Source of the DNA: Flagellimonas alvinocaridis
GTDB taxonomy: Bacteria > Bacteroidota > Bacteroidia > Flavobacteriales > Flavobacteriaceae
NCBI RefSeq assembly: GCF_004916895.1
Contig: NZ_SNTZ01000007.1
Span: 50,668 to 114,667 of the forward strand
Length of the DNA stretch: 64,000 nucleotides
Reading direction: 5' to 3'
Part shown: one piece after another, positions 45,164 to 54,511 of the stretch
Layout of the letters: every line of letters starts with the position of its first letter
Numbering within the stretch: position 1 is the stretch's first letter
The notes under the pieces: generated by a model
Database searches by the model: none
Told to the model about the DNA's origin: nothing
The model's input: only the letters and a program-made list of their open reading frames with translations
Position numbers and translations under genes: made by a program

Positions 45164-46228
45164 ATGGCTGGGAATTCTTTTGGACAACTTTTTAGACTGA
45201 CCACTTTTGGGGAATCACATGGTGTTGCCTTGGGCGGGGTCATTGATGGTTGCCCTGCAGGTGTTGAATTGGACTTGCAAATGATTCAGGAGGAGTTGGA
45301 CAGGAGAAAACCAGGACAGTCGGCTATAGTAACCCAACGCAAAGAGCCAGATACGGTGGAGTTTTTTTCCGGTGTTTTTGAAGGAAAGACCACAGGAACA
45401 CCTATTGGTTTTGCTATTCGGAATACCAATCAAAAATCCAAGGATTATTCTCATATCAAGGATTCATACCGCCCGTCCCATGCCGATTATGTCTACGACC
45501 AGAAATATGGCTTTCGTGACTATCGCGGAGGAGGTCGGAGCTCGGCCAGGGAAACAGCAAGTAGGGTTGTGGCAGGAGCCATCGCCAAGCAATTGTTGAA
45601 AGACATCAAAATAACAGCCTATGTTTCCCAAGTAGGAGCGCTTAAGTTGGATAAAAATTACAATCAACTCGATTTTTCCGTAATTGAATCCAATCCAGTG
45701 CGCTGTGCGGATATGGAAATGGCCAGCCAGATGGAGGAATACATCAAATCCATAAAAAAAGAAGGCGATACCATTGGTGGAGTGGTTACCTGTGTTATCC
45801 AAAATGTACCTATCGGTCTTGGAGAGCCTGTTTTTGATAAACTCCATGCCAAATTGGGAGAAGCTATGTTGTCCATCAACGCAGTGAAAGGTTTTGAATA
45901 TGGTAGTGGGTTTGATGGTGTGAAGATGAAGGGCAGTGAACACAACGACGCTTATAATACGGACGGCACCACAAAAACCAATCGTAGCGGCGGCATCCAA
46001 GGTGGTATCAGCAATGGAATGGATATCTATTTCAGTGTAGCCTTTAAGCCTGTTGCCACGGTACTTCAGGCTTATGACACCATAAATAAAGAAGGGGAAA
46101 AAGTGACTACCCAGGGTAAAGGTAGGCACGACCCTTGTGTTGTTCCAAGAGCTGTTCCCATTGTGGAAGCTATGGCTGCTCTAGTCCTGGCAGATTATAC
46201 GCTATTGGCCCGATCCAACAAAATCTAA
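45164..46228 (+). CDS. aroC: Chorismate synthase
   Basis: 354 residues. It makes chorismate from EPSP at the end of the shikimate pathway, using reduced FMN. Signatures: [69 protein letters not shown] and [18 protein letters not shown] clear promoter lies in front. No other shikimate genes are near. The next gene begins 56 bp later. Confidence 0.97.
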   Translation: MAGNSFGQLFRLTTFGESHGVALGGVIDGCPAGVELDLQMIQEELDRRKPGQSAIVTQRKEPDTVEFFSGVFEGKTTGTPIGFAIRNTNQKSKDYSHIKDSYRPSHADYVYDQKYGFRDYRGGGRSSARETASRVVAGAIAKQLLKDIKITAYVSQVGALKLDKNYNQLDFSVIESNPVRCADMEMASQMEEYIKSIKKEGDTIGGVVTCVIQNVPIGLGEPVFDKLHAKLGEAMLSINAVKGFEYGSGFDGVKMKGSEHNDAYNTDGTTKTNRSGGIQGGISNGMDIYFSVAFKPVATVLQAYDTINKEGEKVTTQGKGRHDPCVVPRAVPIVEAMAALVLADYTLLARSNKI

Positions 46229-46284
46229 CCAGCTTTACGGCGTTTCCCATCAAAAATAGTATATTACTTTCCTAAAAAGTAAAT

Positions 46285-47610
46285 ATGCGTAAACTTGAAC
46301 TGCACTGGCAAATCCTTATCGGTATGCTCTTGGGGATATTGTTTGGATTTGGAATGACCCTCGTGGATTGGGGAAATGATTTTGTTTCTGACTGGATCCA
46401 GCCTCTGGGAACCGTTTTTGTGAAACTGCTTAAATTGATTGCCATTCCACTCATCATCGCTTCATTGGTGAAGGGGATTTCAGACCTAAAAGATATTTCC
46501 AAGTTTAAGAATATAGGTTTACGTACCATAGGCATCTACATCATCACAACTGTAGTGGCCATTAGCATTGGTTTGATATTGGTGAATACAGTACGCCCTG
46601 GAAAAGGGATTTCCCAAGAAACGGTAACCAAGCTTACCGAAACCTATGCGAATGATGCAGGGGTCACCTCCAAGTTGGAAGAAGCTTCGCGACAAAAGGA
46701 CAGCGGTCCGTTGCAGTTTTTGGTAGACATGGTCCCGGATAATGCTCTGTCGGCCATGAGTGACAATAGCTTGATGCTACAGGTCATCTTTTTCACCATT
46801 TTCTTGGGGATTTCCATGTTATTGATAGGGGAAAAAAAGGCAAAACCCTTAAAGGATTTCTTCGATTCGCTTAATGATGTGGTCCTGAAGATGGTGGATT
46901 TGATTATGCTTACTGCACCTTATGCTGTTTTTTCACTATTGGCGGCGGTTGTGGTCTCCTCGAGTGACCCTGATTTGTTATTGGCCCTATTGAAATATGC
47001 CGGTGTGGTGGTTTTGGGGCTTGCTCTTATGATAGTTTTTTACGCTGTCGTGGTATCTACTTTTACCAAGAAAAACCCTTTTTGGTTTTTAAAGGAAATA
47101 AGTCCGGCCCAACTTTTGGCTTTCTCTACCAGTTCCAGTGCCGCAACCCTGCCTGTAACTATGGAAAGAGTGGAAGAACACATTGGTGTGGATAAAGAAG
47201 TGTCCAGCTTTGTGTTGCCGGTAGGGGCTACCATCAATATGGATGGGACAAGTCTTTACCAAGGAGTCGCCGCTGTTTTCATTTCACAAGCTCTTGGCTT
47301 TGAACTCACTTTTGCCGATCAATTGACCATAGTGTTAACGGCTCTATTGGCTTCCATCGGTTCTGCCGCCGTACCTGGTGCGGGGATGGTAATGTTGGTG
47401 ATTGTACTGGAATCAATCGGTTTCCCCGCAGATAAATTGGCCATAGGTCTAGCCTTGATATTTGCGGTGGATAGACCTTTGGATATGTGCAGAACTGTGG
47501 TGAACGTGACAGGTGATGCCACTGTTTCCATGGTGGTAGCCAAATCTGTTGATAAGCTCGGAGACCCACACGTTGAAGAATGGGACGACAATTACGATGA
47601 AGTAAAATAA
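46285..47610 (+). CDS. Dicarboxylate/amino acid:cation symporter (DAACS family)
   Basis: 441 residues with about eight transmembrane helices and two re-entrant loops. The serine-rich hairpin reads AFSTSSSAATLPVT, helix 7 has the NMDGT motif (ATINMDGTSLYQG), helix 8 has DRPLDMCRTVVNVTGD. The DMCRTxxNVTGD substrate site with the arginine points to acidic substrates such as glutamate, aspartate or C4-dicarboxylates, moved with sodium or protons. It lies 15 bp before the ATP-grasp operon. Confidence 0.95.
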   Translation: MRKLELHWQILIGMLLGILFGFGMTLVDWGNDFVSDWIQPLGTVFVKLLKLIAIPLIIASLVKGISDLKDISKFKNIGLRTIGIYIITTVVAISIGLILVNTVRPGKGISQETVTKLTETYANDAGVTSKLEEASRQKDSGPLQFLVDMVPDNALSAMSDNSLMLQVIFFTIFLGISMLLIGEKKAKPLKDFFDSLNDVVLKMVDLIMLTAPYAVFSLLAAVVVSSSDPDLLLALLKYAGVVVLGLALMIVFYAVVVSTFTKKNPFWFLKEISPAQLLAFSTSSSAATLPVTMERVEEHIGVDKEVSSFVLPVGATINMDGTSLYQGVAAVFISQALGFELTFADQLTIVLTALLASIGSAAVPGAGMVMLVIVLESIGFPADKLAIGLALIFAVDRPLDMCRTVVNVTGDATVSMVVAKSVDKLGDPHVEEWDDNYDEVK

Positions 47611-47625
47611 CAAAAACGTACTGTG

Positions 47626-48657
47626 ATGAACATCTGTTTTTTAATGTATCCGTGGGATCAAATCAATCCGGAAAACGATACCAGTTTGGCCTTGATCCAT
47701 GAATGTGTAAGACGAAAGCACGGCGTGGCTTTGTGTACGCCGGCCAATTTAACCATTAGGAACAGTGTTACCAGCGCTTTTTGTACTGTGATCAATAGGC
47801 AGGAAAAGATTTCCAGTAGTCCGAAAACCTTCTACAAGCAGGCCAGTACGCGCGAAGAAATGCTTCCTTTGGCAGGATTTGATGTAATATTTATGCGAGC
47901 TAATCCACCCTTGGATCCCCTGATGCTTAATTTTTTGGATTCCGTAAAGGATGATGTGTTCATTGTTAATTCACTGCAAGGGTTGCGAGAGGCCAATAAT
48001 AAATTGTACACGGCCGCTTTTGGGGATAGTCATAGCAATATCATCCCAGCGACCCATGTGTCCAAAAACAAGAAATATCTAATCCAACAGATTAAAGCCT
48101 CAACTGCGGACAAGATGATTTTAAAGCCCTTGAACGGTTATGGGGGTTCTGGAGTAATCCTTATTGAAAAATCAGCTATGTCCAACATTAACTCGTTGTT
48201 GGATTTTTATGTAACCAACTCAGATGGAACTTCTAACTACGTCATACTTCAAGAATACATTGAAGGTGCGGACCAAGGGGATATCCGTATTTTACTGCTT
48301 AATGGAGAGCCCATTGGGGCCATGCGGAGGATTCCGGGCTCAGATGATCATCGTTCCAATGTATCGGCCGGTGGTTCTGTGGCCAAGCACACCCTTACTA
48401 AACAGGAAAAGGCTTTGTGTAAGCAGATCGGTCCCAAATTGGTGAATGATGGACTCTACTTTGTGGGCATTGATGTAATCGGCGGTAAATTGGTGGAGGT
48501 GAATGTCATGTCCCCTGGAGGCATTACCTACATCAATAAAGCCTATAAAACCAAGGTGCAGACCAAGGTCATTGATTTTATCGAAAGTAAGGTTGTGGAC
48601 AAGCTGACCGCTTTTGACCGTAGGTCCCGTTTACGTAACGAAGTTGAAAATGCTTAG
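47626..48657 (+). CDS. Glutathione-synthase-like ATP-grasp ligase
   Basis: 343 residues from the ATG at 47626; a GTG one codon upstream is possible. The N-terminal preATP-grasp domain (MYPWDQINPENDTSLALIHEC) is followed by ATP-grasp motifs MILKPLNGYGGSGVILIEK, LQEYIEGADQGDIRILLLNGEPIGAMRR and DVIGGKLVEVNVMSPGGI. This is the GshB pattern, but no gamma-glutamylcysteine ligase is here. It overlaps the next gene by 8 bp and is first of three tightly coupled genes. It probably ligates an amino acid to a peptide or carboxylate; the true substrate is open. Confidence 0.9.
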   Translation: MNICFLMYPWDQINPENDTSLALIHECVRRKHGVALCTPANLTIRNSVTSAFCTVINRQEKISSSPKTFYKQASTREEMLPLAGFDVIFMRANPPLDPLMLNFLDSVKDDVFIVNSLQGLREANNKLYTAAFGDSHSNIIPATHVSKNKKYLIQQIKASTADKMILKPLNGYGGSGVILIEKSAMSNINSLLDFYVTNSDGTSNYVILQEYIEGADQGDIRILLLNGEPIGAMRRIPGSDDHRSNVSAGGSVAKHTLTKQEKALCKQIGPKLVNDGLYFVGIDVIGGKLVEVNVMSPGGITYINKAYKTKVQTKVIDFIESKVVDKLTAFDRRSRLRNEVENA

Positions 48658-49477
48658 GTGCAGCATTGATGACATTATTCTTCGCATCAACAACGAAGAA
48701 TGTTTTGAGGCCGTTTCTGAAGACTATTCCTTTACCCTAAAGATTGATGGGTATGTCCCTTACATCTGTGGGGCTGTTCATGATGGGCACCAATTCAGAA
48801 AATCGCTGTGGGACAATTGTATGCATACTGATTATGAACGATGGTATGAGGAAGACCCCTGCACCAAGCAAATGGTGCAATCCCATCCCATTGTAATTGC
48901 TGGGTGCGATAGTAGGTTCGAGTACGACCTGAACCGACCGGAAGAAACTGCAATCTATACCGATGCTTGGGGCAAACAATTGTGGAAAAGCCCTATATCG
49001 GAAATCGAACGGGAGATAAGCCTTCAAAAACATCGCAATTTCTACAAAGTAGTGCATGCTCTGATCAACAAGCTGGAGTCCAAGTTCCCCAAGGTATTGG
49101 TGTTTGATATGCACAGTTATAATTGGAAGCGATGGGAGCGGGAAGTACCGGTTTGGAATTTGGGTATTTCCAATATTGACAATGAGCGATTTGGGGGATT
49201 GGCAGAACTGTGGAGAGAAAGATTACAGACGATTGAGCTTCCTCATGGAACACCGTCCACTTCAAAAATCAATGATACCTTCCAAGGGAATGGCCATTTT
49301 CTAAAATTTATAACCCATGAATTTAATAATACCTTAGTTTTGGCGACTGAAATCTCGAAAATCTATTGTGATGAGCATACCGGGATAATTTTTCCCGAAG
49401 TAGTTTGGGCCGTAGAACGACAATTAAAGATTTTGATTCCTGAAATGGTAACTGCTTTTGAAAAGGCGAACGTATGA
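48650..49477 (+). CDS. N-formylglutamate amidohydrolase family protein
   Basis: 275 residues from the ATG at 48650, inside the end of the ATP-grasp gene. FGase-fold features: GAVHDGHQFRKSLWDNCMHTDYERWYEEDP, an acidic DSRFEYDLNRPEE, the zinc-site stretch VLVFDMHSYNW, and a late EISKIYCDEHTG. The family hydrolyses the formyl or acyl amide of acidic amino acids. An ATGA overlap couples it to the next gene. In this context it may remove or edit the group added by the ATP-grasp enzyme, which is inference. Confidence 0.9.
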   Translation: MLRCSIDDIILRINNEECFEAVSEDYSFTLKIDGYVPYICGAVHDGHQFRKSLWDNCMHTDYERWYEEDPCTKQMVQSHPIVIAGCDSRFEYDLNRPEETAIYTDAWGKQLWKSPISEIEREISLQKHRNFYKVVHALINKLESKFPKVLVFDMHSYNWKRWEREVPVWNLGISNIDNERFGGLAELWRERLQTIELPHGTPSTSKINDTFQGNGHFLKFITHEFNNTLVLATEISKIYCDEHTGIIFPEVVWAVERQLKILIPEMVTAFEKANV

Positions 49478-50646
49478 TAGGAGAAAAGGAAACACAGCAA
49501 TTGGCTAGGGAATATGGCGACCTATTTGAAATTGATGCCAATCTGGATCGTTTGGTAGGCCGTATTGAGCTGTTGAGCTATATTAACCCATTGAACATTG
49601 AAAAGGAAAAAAACCGCTTCTTCGCTTCAAAATATACCATTGAGCCCGAGTTTAAGTATCCCAAACTCAAGTTCGACCCCTATAAATTGCATAGGCTGTT
49701 CTTCTCCCAGCGTTTAGAGCGAATCTCGGATGACAGAATCCGCAAATTGTACCAAGAGGTCATTTATTACTATTCCAACATGGTACAGTGCATAGAAACC
49801 ATTGGTAAAGGCAAGAATTTTTATTACAACTCGCTTCGGGTTTATGGTACCCCAACCGAAAAAGATGTGCAAAATGCACGTTTCATTCTCCATTTTGGGG
49901 ATGAACCCATGGTCTCGGATATGGAAAAAGTGTTTTCTGCTGAACAGGCCCGTTCCTATTTTGAAGATTTTGTAAAGCAGTACGATTTTCCGTTGAATAT
50001 TAAGTTCTCCACCAATATTGCTGCGGAGGCTATGGTGAGCAACAGTTCCCAGTCACTACTTATTAAAAAGAACACTAAGTTTAGCAAGAATCAGCTATTG
50101 ACTTTGGCCAACCATGAAATTGGGGTGCACTTGGTCACTACCTACAATGGTTTGAAACAACCTTTGAAGATTTTTTCCAACGGTCTGCCCAAAAATGTGG
50201 AGACTCAGGAAGGATTGGCGGTTTTTAGCGAATATATGGGAGGAGCATTGACCTTGAAACGATTAAAAGAATTGGCATACAGGGTGTTGGCCGCTGACAG
50301 TTTAATTAAGGGTTATTCTTTTGCGGACACTTTCAACTTGATTCATGGGCAATACAAGCTCAACCGGGATGATGCTTTTAGTATTACCCTCCGGGCACAT
50401 AGGGGAGGGGGCTTTACCAAAGACCGATTGTACCTCAGCGGGCTTCGGAAAATATACAAGCGCTATCAAAAAGAAGAGGGTATGGATGTGCTGCTCACTG
50501 GAAAAGTGTCATTGGATTATGAAGAGACCATTCAATATCTGAAAAGTTTGGGCCTATCGCAGCCCATTGCCCACAAGAGTTATTCCTTTGACCAAAAATT
50601 GAACACCAACAAAACCTTGGATTTTATCCTGAACAATCTTAAATAG
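49474..50646 (+). CDS. QEGLA-motif metallopeptidase-like protein (DUF1704/TIGR02421, MATCAP-related)
   Basis: 390 residues. The zinc motif is HExxxH: His214, Glu215, His219 in NHEIGVHLV, and the third ligand is likely Glu246 in QEGLA (245-249). The family is annotated as flavohemoglobin-expression-modulating, but its eukaryotic relatives (MATCAP/KIAA0895) are tubulin tyrosine carboxypeptidases with the same HExxxH. It therefore probably trims a C-terminal residue from a peptide or protein. It is third in the operon, coupled by ATGA to the FGase gene. Confidence 0.93.
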   Translation: MIGEKETQQLAREYGDLFEIDANLDRLVGRIELLSYINPLNIEKEKNRFFASKYTIEPEFKYPKLKFDPYKLHRLFFSQRLERISDDRIRKLYQEVIYYYSNMVQCIETIGKGKNFYYNSLRVYGTPTEKDVQNARFILHFGDEPMVSDMEKVFSAEQARSYFEDFVKQYDFPLNIKFSTNIAAEAMVSNSSQSLLIKKNTKFSKNQLLTLANHEIGVHLVTTYNGLKQPLKIFSNGLPKNVETQEGLAVFSEYMGGALTLKRLKELAYRVLAADSLIKGYSFADTFNLIHGQYKLNRDDAFSITLRAHRGGGFTKDRLYLSGLRKIYKRYQKEEGMDVLLTGKVSLDYEETIQYLKSLGLSQPIAHKSYSFDQKLNTNKTLDFILNNLK

Positions 50647-50675
50647 GTTGATGTAGAAAGCGATATCTAGAAGTG

Positions 50676-51098
50676 TTATCCCAAAAACTTTGCCTTTAGC
50701 TCAGGTGTGGGAATCATGCACGATTCTTCCTTTCCGAACCATTTGTAACGATTACGGGCCACAAAGTCATAAATAGCATCTCTAATGGACTTGGGAATCC
50801 AAGTAAATATGGCCAGAAGAGCATAACCTCCACCAAAACTGCGACCAATTTCCAGTGCGGCATCTGATTTGGTATAGTACGCCTTGCCTGGCTCAATTAG
50901 GATAATGGAATCCACCACTTTGGTGTCAATGGAGCGCTCCTTCAATAATTTTTCACCTATCTCGCTTTGCAGGGCTGCATAGCGGAAAGCATCTTTCTTA
51001 TCACGTTTAATCACAAACTGAACTGCGCCATTGCAAAGGTTGCAGACACCATCAAATAGGATTATTTTTTTGTTTTCTTCCACGGTACAAAGATACAA
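50676..51098 (-). CDS. DCC-family (DUF393) thiol-disulfide oxidoreductase-like protein
   Basis: 140 residues. The N-terminal motif FDGVCNLC carries Asp16, Cys19 and Cys22, the DxxCxxC signature of a thioredoxin-like family. The remainder (LIEPGKAYYTKSDAALEIGRSFGG) is the usual continuation. Redox partner unknown. It is convergent with the QEGLA gene (29-bp gap) and is followed on its upstream side by the large repeat array. Confidence 0.92.
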   Translation of the reverse strand: MYLCTVEENKKIILFDGVCNLCNGAVQFVIKRDKKDAFRYAALQSEIGEKLLKERSIDTKVVDSIILIEPGKAYYTKSDAALEIGRSFGGGYALLAIFTWIPKSIRDAIYDFVARNRYKWFGKEESCMIPTPELKAKFLG

Positions 51099-51133
51099 AG
51101 GTTTGGGATTTTTTAATCGTCGTTTTTATCCTC

Positions 51134-51739
51134 ATGTCGAAATGACGTTGCGGGCCTTATGGTCATTTCGAACTGACCAAAGGGAATGTGAGAAATCTAT
51201 TTTTTAGCTTTCCGACACGAATGGCACCAATGTTCACGAATTACAATGTGCTTGTCATGTCTAGCACAGTTGGGACATCATTGGGATTTCTCGTCGTCCC
51301 GACAATCATTGGGACTCTGTCGAAAAGACGTTGCGGGCCTTATGGTCATTTCGAACTCCTGTCCCGAGCTTGCGAGGGAGCTAAGGGAATGTGAGAAATC
51401 TATTTTTTTTTGGATTTCCGACACGAGTTGCACCAATGTTCACGAATTGTAATGTACCTGTCATGTCGAGCGCAGTCGAGACATCAGTGGGATTTCTCGT
51501 CGCCCCAATAGTCATCGGGATTCTGTCGAAATGACGTTCAGGGCCTCGTGGTCATTTCGAACCCCTGTCCCGAGCTTGCGAGGGAGCTAGGGGAATGTGA
51601 GAAATCTATGTTTTGGCTTTCCGACTCGAATGGCACAAATTTTCACGGATTGCAATGGCCCTGTCATGTCGAGCGCAGTCCAGACATCATTGAGATTTCT
51701 CGTCGCCCCGATAGTCCTCAGGACTCTGTCGAAATGACT
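51134..51739. repeat. Three tandem ~205-bp palindrome-rich repeats
   Basis: The 659 bp between 51099 and 51757 hold no believable gene. Units begin at 51134, 51317 and 51523, and a last partial copy of the unit start (CTGTCGAAATGAC) is at 51726-51738. Periods are 183, 206 and 203 bp; unit 1 lacks a ~24-bp module (CCCGAGCTTGCGAGGGAGCT in units 2 and 3). Each unit reads GTCATTTCGA ... GAGAAATCT ... GTCATGTC ... GATTTCTCGTCG ... CTGTCGAAATGAC, so its left half is the inverted image of its right half. The same modules form the compact repeat at 26838-26898. Confidence 0.92.
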
Positions 51740-51757
51740 GGCAGGAGTGAGGGAAAC

Positions 51758-52513
51758 CTATTCCTCCCAATTTTTAAGTCGGTCTATGTATAAGTAGTCT
51801 TCCACAAACTGCCTGTGTTCGGGACTGGTCATTTTTTCAACCAAATTCAAGGCAGAAATATAACTGGTCAAGTTTCCGTTGGAGGAACTGAACTTTCCAT
51901 CCTCCACAAAAGTGACGACACTATCATCCTGGACCTTTAAATTGGGATAAGTCTCCTGTAATTCCTTTCCACCACCAATATAGGTCACGATTTTATGTCC
52001 GTCTGCAATTCCGGATTCCCCGATGAGTTGTGCCCCGGCACAATTACTCACTATGTATTGGGTCTCCTCGTTTTTCCTTTGGATGAATTCTATCATTTTC
52101 TGGTTACGGACCTGGGCATACATATCGTAACCACTTGGAACAAATAGAGCCGTAAGTTTAGGGCAGTTCTCAAAAGTATAGTCAGGGACAAAATGCATAC
52201 CTTCCTCGGTAGTGATGGGTTTTTTGGTTTCCGCTATGGTAATCACATTGAAAAGTTGCTCCATATTTTGGTTGGGTTTTCCAAAAACATCCGATGTGGC
52301 TATGACCTCTCCCTGCAACACGCCATTGAACATGAGAAGTCCTATGGTGGGCAATTCCGGTTTGAAGGGTTTTAAGTGTTTGGTGAGTGTATCCGAGGGA
52401 ACCTCCACGTAATCGGTTTGTTCAATCTCAGGGCTGGATTTTGATTTTTCAGTATTGCAGCTCAAAAGAATGGCAGCAAAGAATAGGGATGCAAGTAGTC
52501 CTAGATGTTTCAT
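51758..52513 (-). CDS. DJ-1/PfpI family lipoprotein
   Basis: 251 residues with lipobox ILLSC (Cys19). The DJ-1/PfpI class I glutamine-amidotransferase-like fold shows IGLLMFNGVLQGEVIATSDVFG, FVPSGYDMYAQVRN and the nucleophile elbow IVSNCAGAQLIGESGI with the reactive cysteine. Exported DJ-1-like proteins are not rare in flavobacteria; the substrate is unknown. It begins 2 bp after the NADH-dehydrogenase-like gene, so the two share a transcript. Confidence 0.9.
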   Translation of the reverse strand: MKHLGLLASLFFAAILLSCNTEKSKSSPEIEQTDYVEVPSDTLTKHLKPFKPELPTIGLLMFNGVLQGEVIATSDVFGKPNQNMEQLFNVITIAETKKPITTEEGMHFVPDYTFENCPKLTALFVPSGYDMYAQVRNQKMIEFIQRKNEETQYIVSNCAGAQLIGESGIADGHKIVTYIGGGKELQETYPNLKVQDDSVVTFVEDGKFSSSNGNLTSYISALNLVEKMTSPEHRQFVEDYLYIDRLKNWEE

Positions 52514-52515
52514 GC

Positions 52516-53790
52516 TTATGTATTATTTCTTTCTGTGGGTTTAATGATCATTCTAAAATATTGGTCCTTGTAGATGTAATATCCAAGCCAGTTGTACAGC
52601 GTTCGCACTTTATTTTTAAAGTTCACGAGCCCCATGATGTGTACAAAGATCCATATAAGCCATGCACTAAAGCCTTTTAGGGACTGTTTCTGTCCCGGGA
52701 AATCCAACACGGCCTTGTTCCGGCCAATGATGGCCAGGGAACCTTTGTCGGTATAGCGGAACGGTTTCCAATCTTGGCTTTGCCGTTTTAAATTATCAGC
52801 TAAATTTTTTGCTTGTTGTAGCGCTGGTTGTGCCAATTGTGGATGTCCGTCTGGATAGTTTTTATCCCCAACGACCAAAGCGCAGTCTCCCAGAGCATAA
52901 ATATTCTTGCAAAGATGCACTTGGTTGAATTTATTCGTTATCAGCCTTCTACCGGCGCCAAAGCTGTCTTTTGGAAATCCCTCAAAGGTTTTGGCGGACA
53001 CGCCCGCAGCCCAAATCAGGTTTTTGGATGGAATTTCGGCGCCATTGGACAATAGAACTGTTTCCCCATCAAAATCCTTAACGAGAGTGTTCATGGTGAG
53101 TGTAACGCCCAATTCTGACAGTTTTTTGGCGGTATAGGTTTGGGCACTTTTAGACATGGCTGCCAAGACGGAATCTTGACCATCTATGAGATGAATCTGT
53201 CCAATATCGTTTGCCTGTAGTTCTGGATAATCCTTGATGATGATGGTGGTCTTCATTTCGGCCAATATGCCGGAAAGTTCAACTCCCGTAGGTCCTGCAC
53301 CTGCAATGACAAAGGTGAGGTACTTTTTTCGCTCTTCCCCGTCATCGATTCGGGTAGCACGGTCCAATCGGGTCAGGATGACATTTCTAAGGGACAGGGC
53401 ATCACTGATGGTTTTCATGGGCAGGCTATACTTTTCAATGTTCCTGTTTCCAAAAAAGTTGCTTTCCGTACCCGTTGCCATCACCAGAATGTCGTATTCC
53501 AGTTCTCCGTTGCTCAACAGTATTTTGTTTTCTTCGGGTACAACCTTCTCAAGGGAACCAAGTCTAAAACGTACATTCTTCAATTTCCTCAAGATCTTTC
53601 GAAACGGATAGCTTATGGCCGAAGGTTCCATAAAGCCGGTTGATACTTGGTAGATCAAGGGTGGAAAAAAATTGTAATTGTTACTGTCCACTAGAGTGAT
53701 ATGGTAAGCATCTGAATTGCCCAATTGTTTTACAAGTTCCAGACCTGCAAAACCTCCACCTACCACAACAATTTTTTTAGCGTCCGCCAT
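52516..53790 (-). CDS. NAD(P)/FAD-dependent oxidoreductase, type II NADH dehydrogenase-like
   Basis: 424 residues from the ATG at 53790 (MADAKKIVVVGGGFAGLEL); an ATG at 53832 would put 14 unlike residues in front. Two dinucleotide folds: FAD site VVGGGFAGLE, NADH site FVIAGAGPTGVELSGILAE; also LIWAAGV and IYALGDCA. The last 60 residues (FSAWLIWIFVHIMGLVNFKNKVRTL) are amphipathic and membrane-binding. It likely oxidises NADH and reduces menaquinone without pumping protons. It is upstream of the DJ-1 lipoprotein gene. Confidence 0.93.
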   Translation of the reverse strand: MADAKKIVVVGGGFAGLELVKQLGNSDAYHITLVDSNNYNFFPPLIYQVSTGFMEPSAISYPFRKILRKLKNVRFRLGSLEKVVPEENKILLSNGELEYDILVMATGTESNFFGNRNIEKYSLPMKTISDALSLRNVILTRLDRATRIDDGEERKKYLTFVIAGAGPTGVELSGILAEMKTTIIIKDYPELQANDIGQIHLIDGQDSVLAAMSKSAQTYTAKKLSELGVTLTMNTLVKDFDGETVLLSNGAEIPSKNLIWAAGVSAKTFEGFPKDSFGAGRRLITNKFNQVHLCKNIYALGDCALVVGDKNYPDGHPQLAQPALQQAKNLADNLKRQSQDWKPFRYTDKGSLAIIGRNKAVLDFPGQKQSLKGFSAWLIWIFVHIMGLVNFKNKVRTLYNWLGYYIYKDQYFRMIIKPTERNNT

Positions 53791-53868
53791 GTTCTGACTT
53801 TTCCCGTATTTGCATGACACAAAGGTGGTCAAACGAAATTCAATAAAAATTAAGCTGGTTTAAGAAAA

Positions 53869-54438
53869 TCACTTTTTTTTGATCTCGCTCAAGTATTCTG
53901 GGGTCAGGCCAAGAAAACTGGCCAACACATATTGGGGTACACGTTGCACAAATTCCGGGAAACTATTCCGGAAACTGAAGAACATTTCTTCCTTGGACAG
54001 ACTGTTGATGTACTTGATGCGCATGAGCGCCGCTCCATAGGCCGTTTCCAGAATGGCCCTATAATATTTCTCCATCTTTGGGAACTTTTCCAGCAGCTCT
54101 TGGTATTTTGAAAAAGTGATGGATAAAACCGTTGATTTTTCCAAAGTTTCCACATAGAAATTGGAAGGTCTTTGGTTTTGAAAGGCCAGAAAATCGGTCA
54201 GCCACCAGGTCTCCATGGCAAACTGGGTGGTTTTGGGGTTGCCCAAATCATCAATGAAGTAGAGTTGCAAACATCCTTTTGCCACAAAAAATAGCGTGTC
54301 ACAGCGTTTTTCGGCGTGGAGCAATTTTTCTTTTTTGCGATAGGATCTAATATCAAAAAAGCATGCGATTTCCGATAGCTCCTCTTCTGAAAAGTTGACG
54401 TAGCTGCTGATGTGTTCCGTTAGGATCTGTTCGCTCAT
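53869..54438 (-). CDS. Crp/Fnr family transcriptional regulator
   Basis: 189 residues. A cyclic-nucleotide-binding-type beta roll spans about 20-120 (YRKKEKLLHAEKRCDTLFFVAKGCLQLYFIDD), a long dimer helix follows, then a short C-terminal winged-helix remnant, RVPQYVLASFLGLTPEYLSEIKKK. This short HTH is normal for the Bacteroidota group. The phosphate-binding arginine of true Crp is not evident, so the ligand may not be cAMP. It precedes the NADH dehydrogenase / DJ-1 pair by 78 bp on the same strand and may regulate them. Confidence 0.9.
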   Translation of the reverse strand: MSEQILTEHISSYVNFSEEELSEIACFFDIRSYRKKEKLLHAEKRCDTLFFVAKGCLQLYFIDDLGNPKTTQFAMETWWLTDFLAFQNQRPSNFYVETLEKSTVLSITFSKYQELLEKFPKMEKYYRAILETAYGAALMRIKYINSLSKEEMFFSFRNSFPEFVQRVPQYVLASFLGLTPEYLSEIKKK

Positions 54439-54511
54439 GGATTAGGGCATAACAAGCCGTAAAGATAAGCATCTGTTCGCTGAGTTTTCCAATCTTAGTA
54501 AACCTGAACTT

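Noticed and set aside
47626..48657. Firm assignment as gshB glutathione synthase
   Set aside because: The fold fits, but no gshA is present and the coupled amidohydrolase and QEGLA peptidase point to another substrate.
51134..51739. CRISPR array
   Set aside because: The repeats are about 205 bp, near-identical across their whole length with no unique spacers, and internally inverted; no cas genes are near.
51188..51793. Short open frames inside the repeat array
   Set aside because: They consist of translated repeat modules, repeat with the units and show no protein-like composition.
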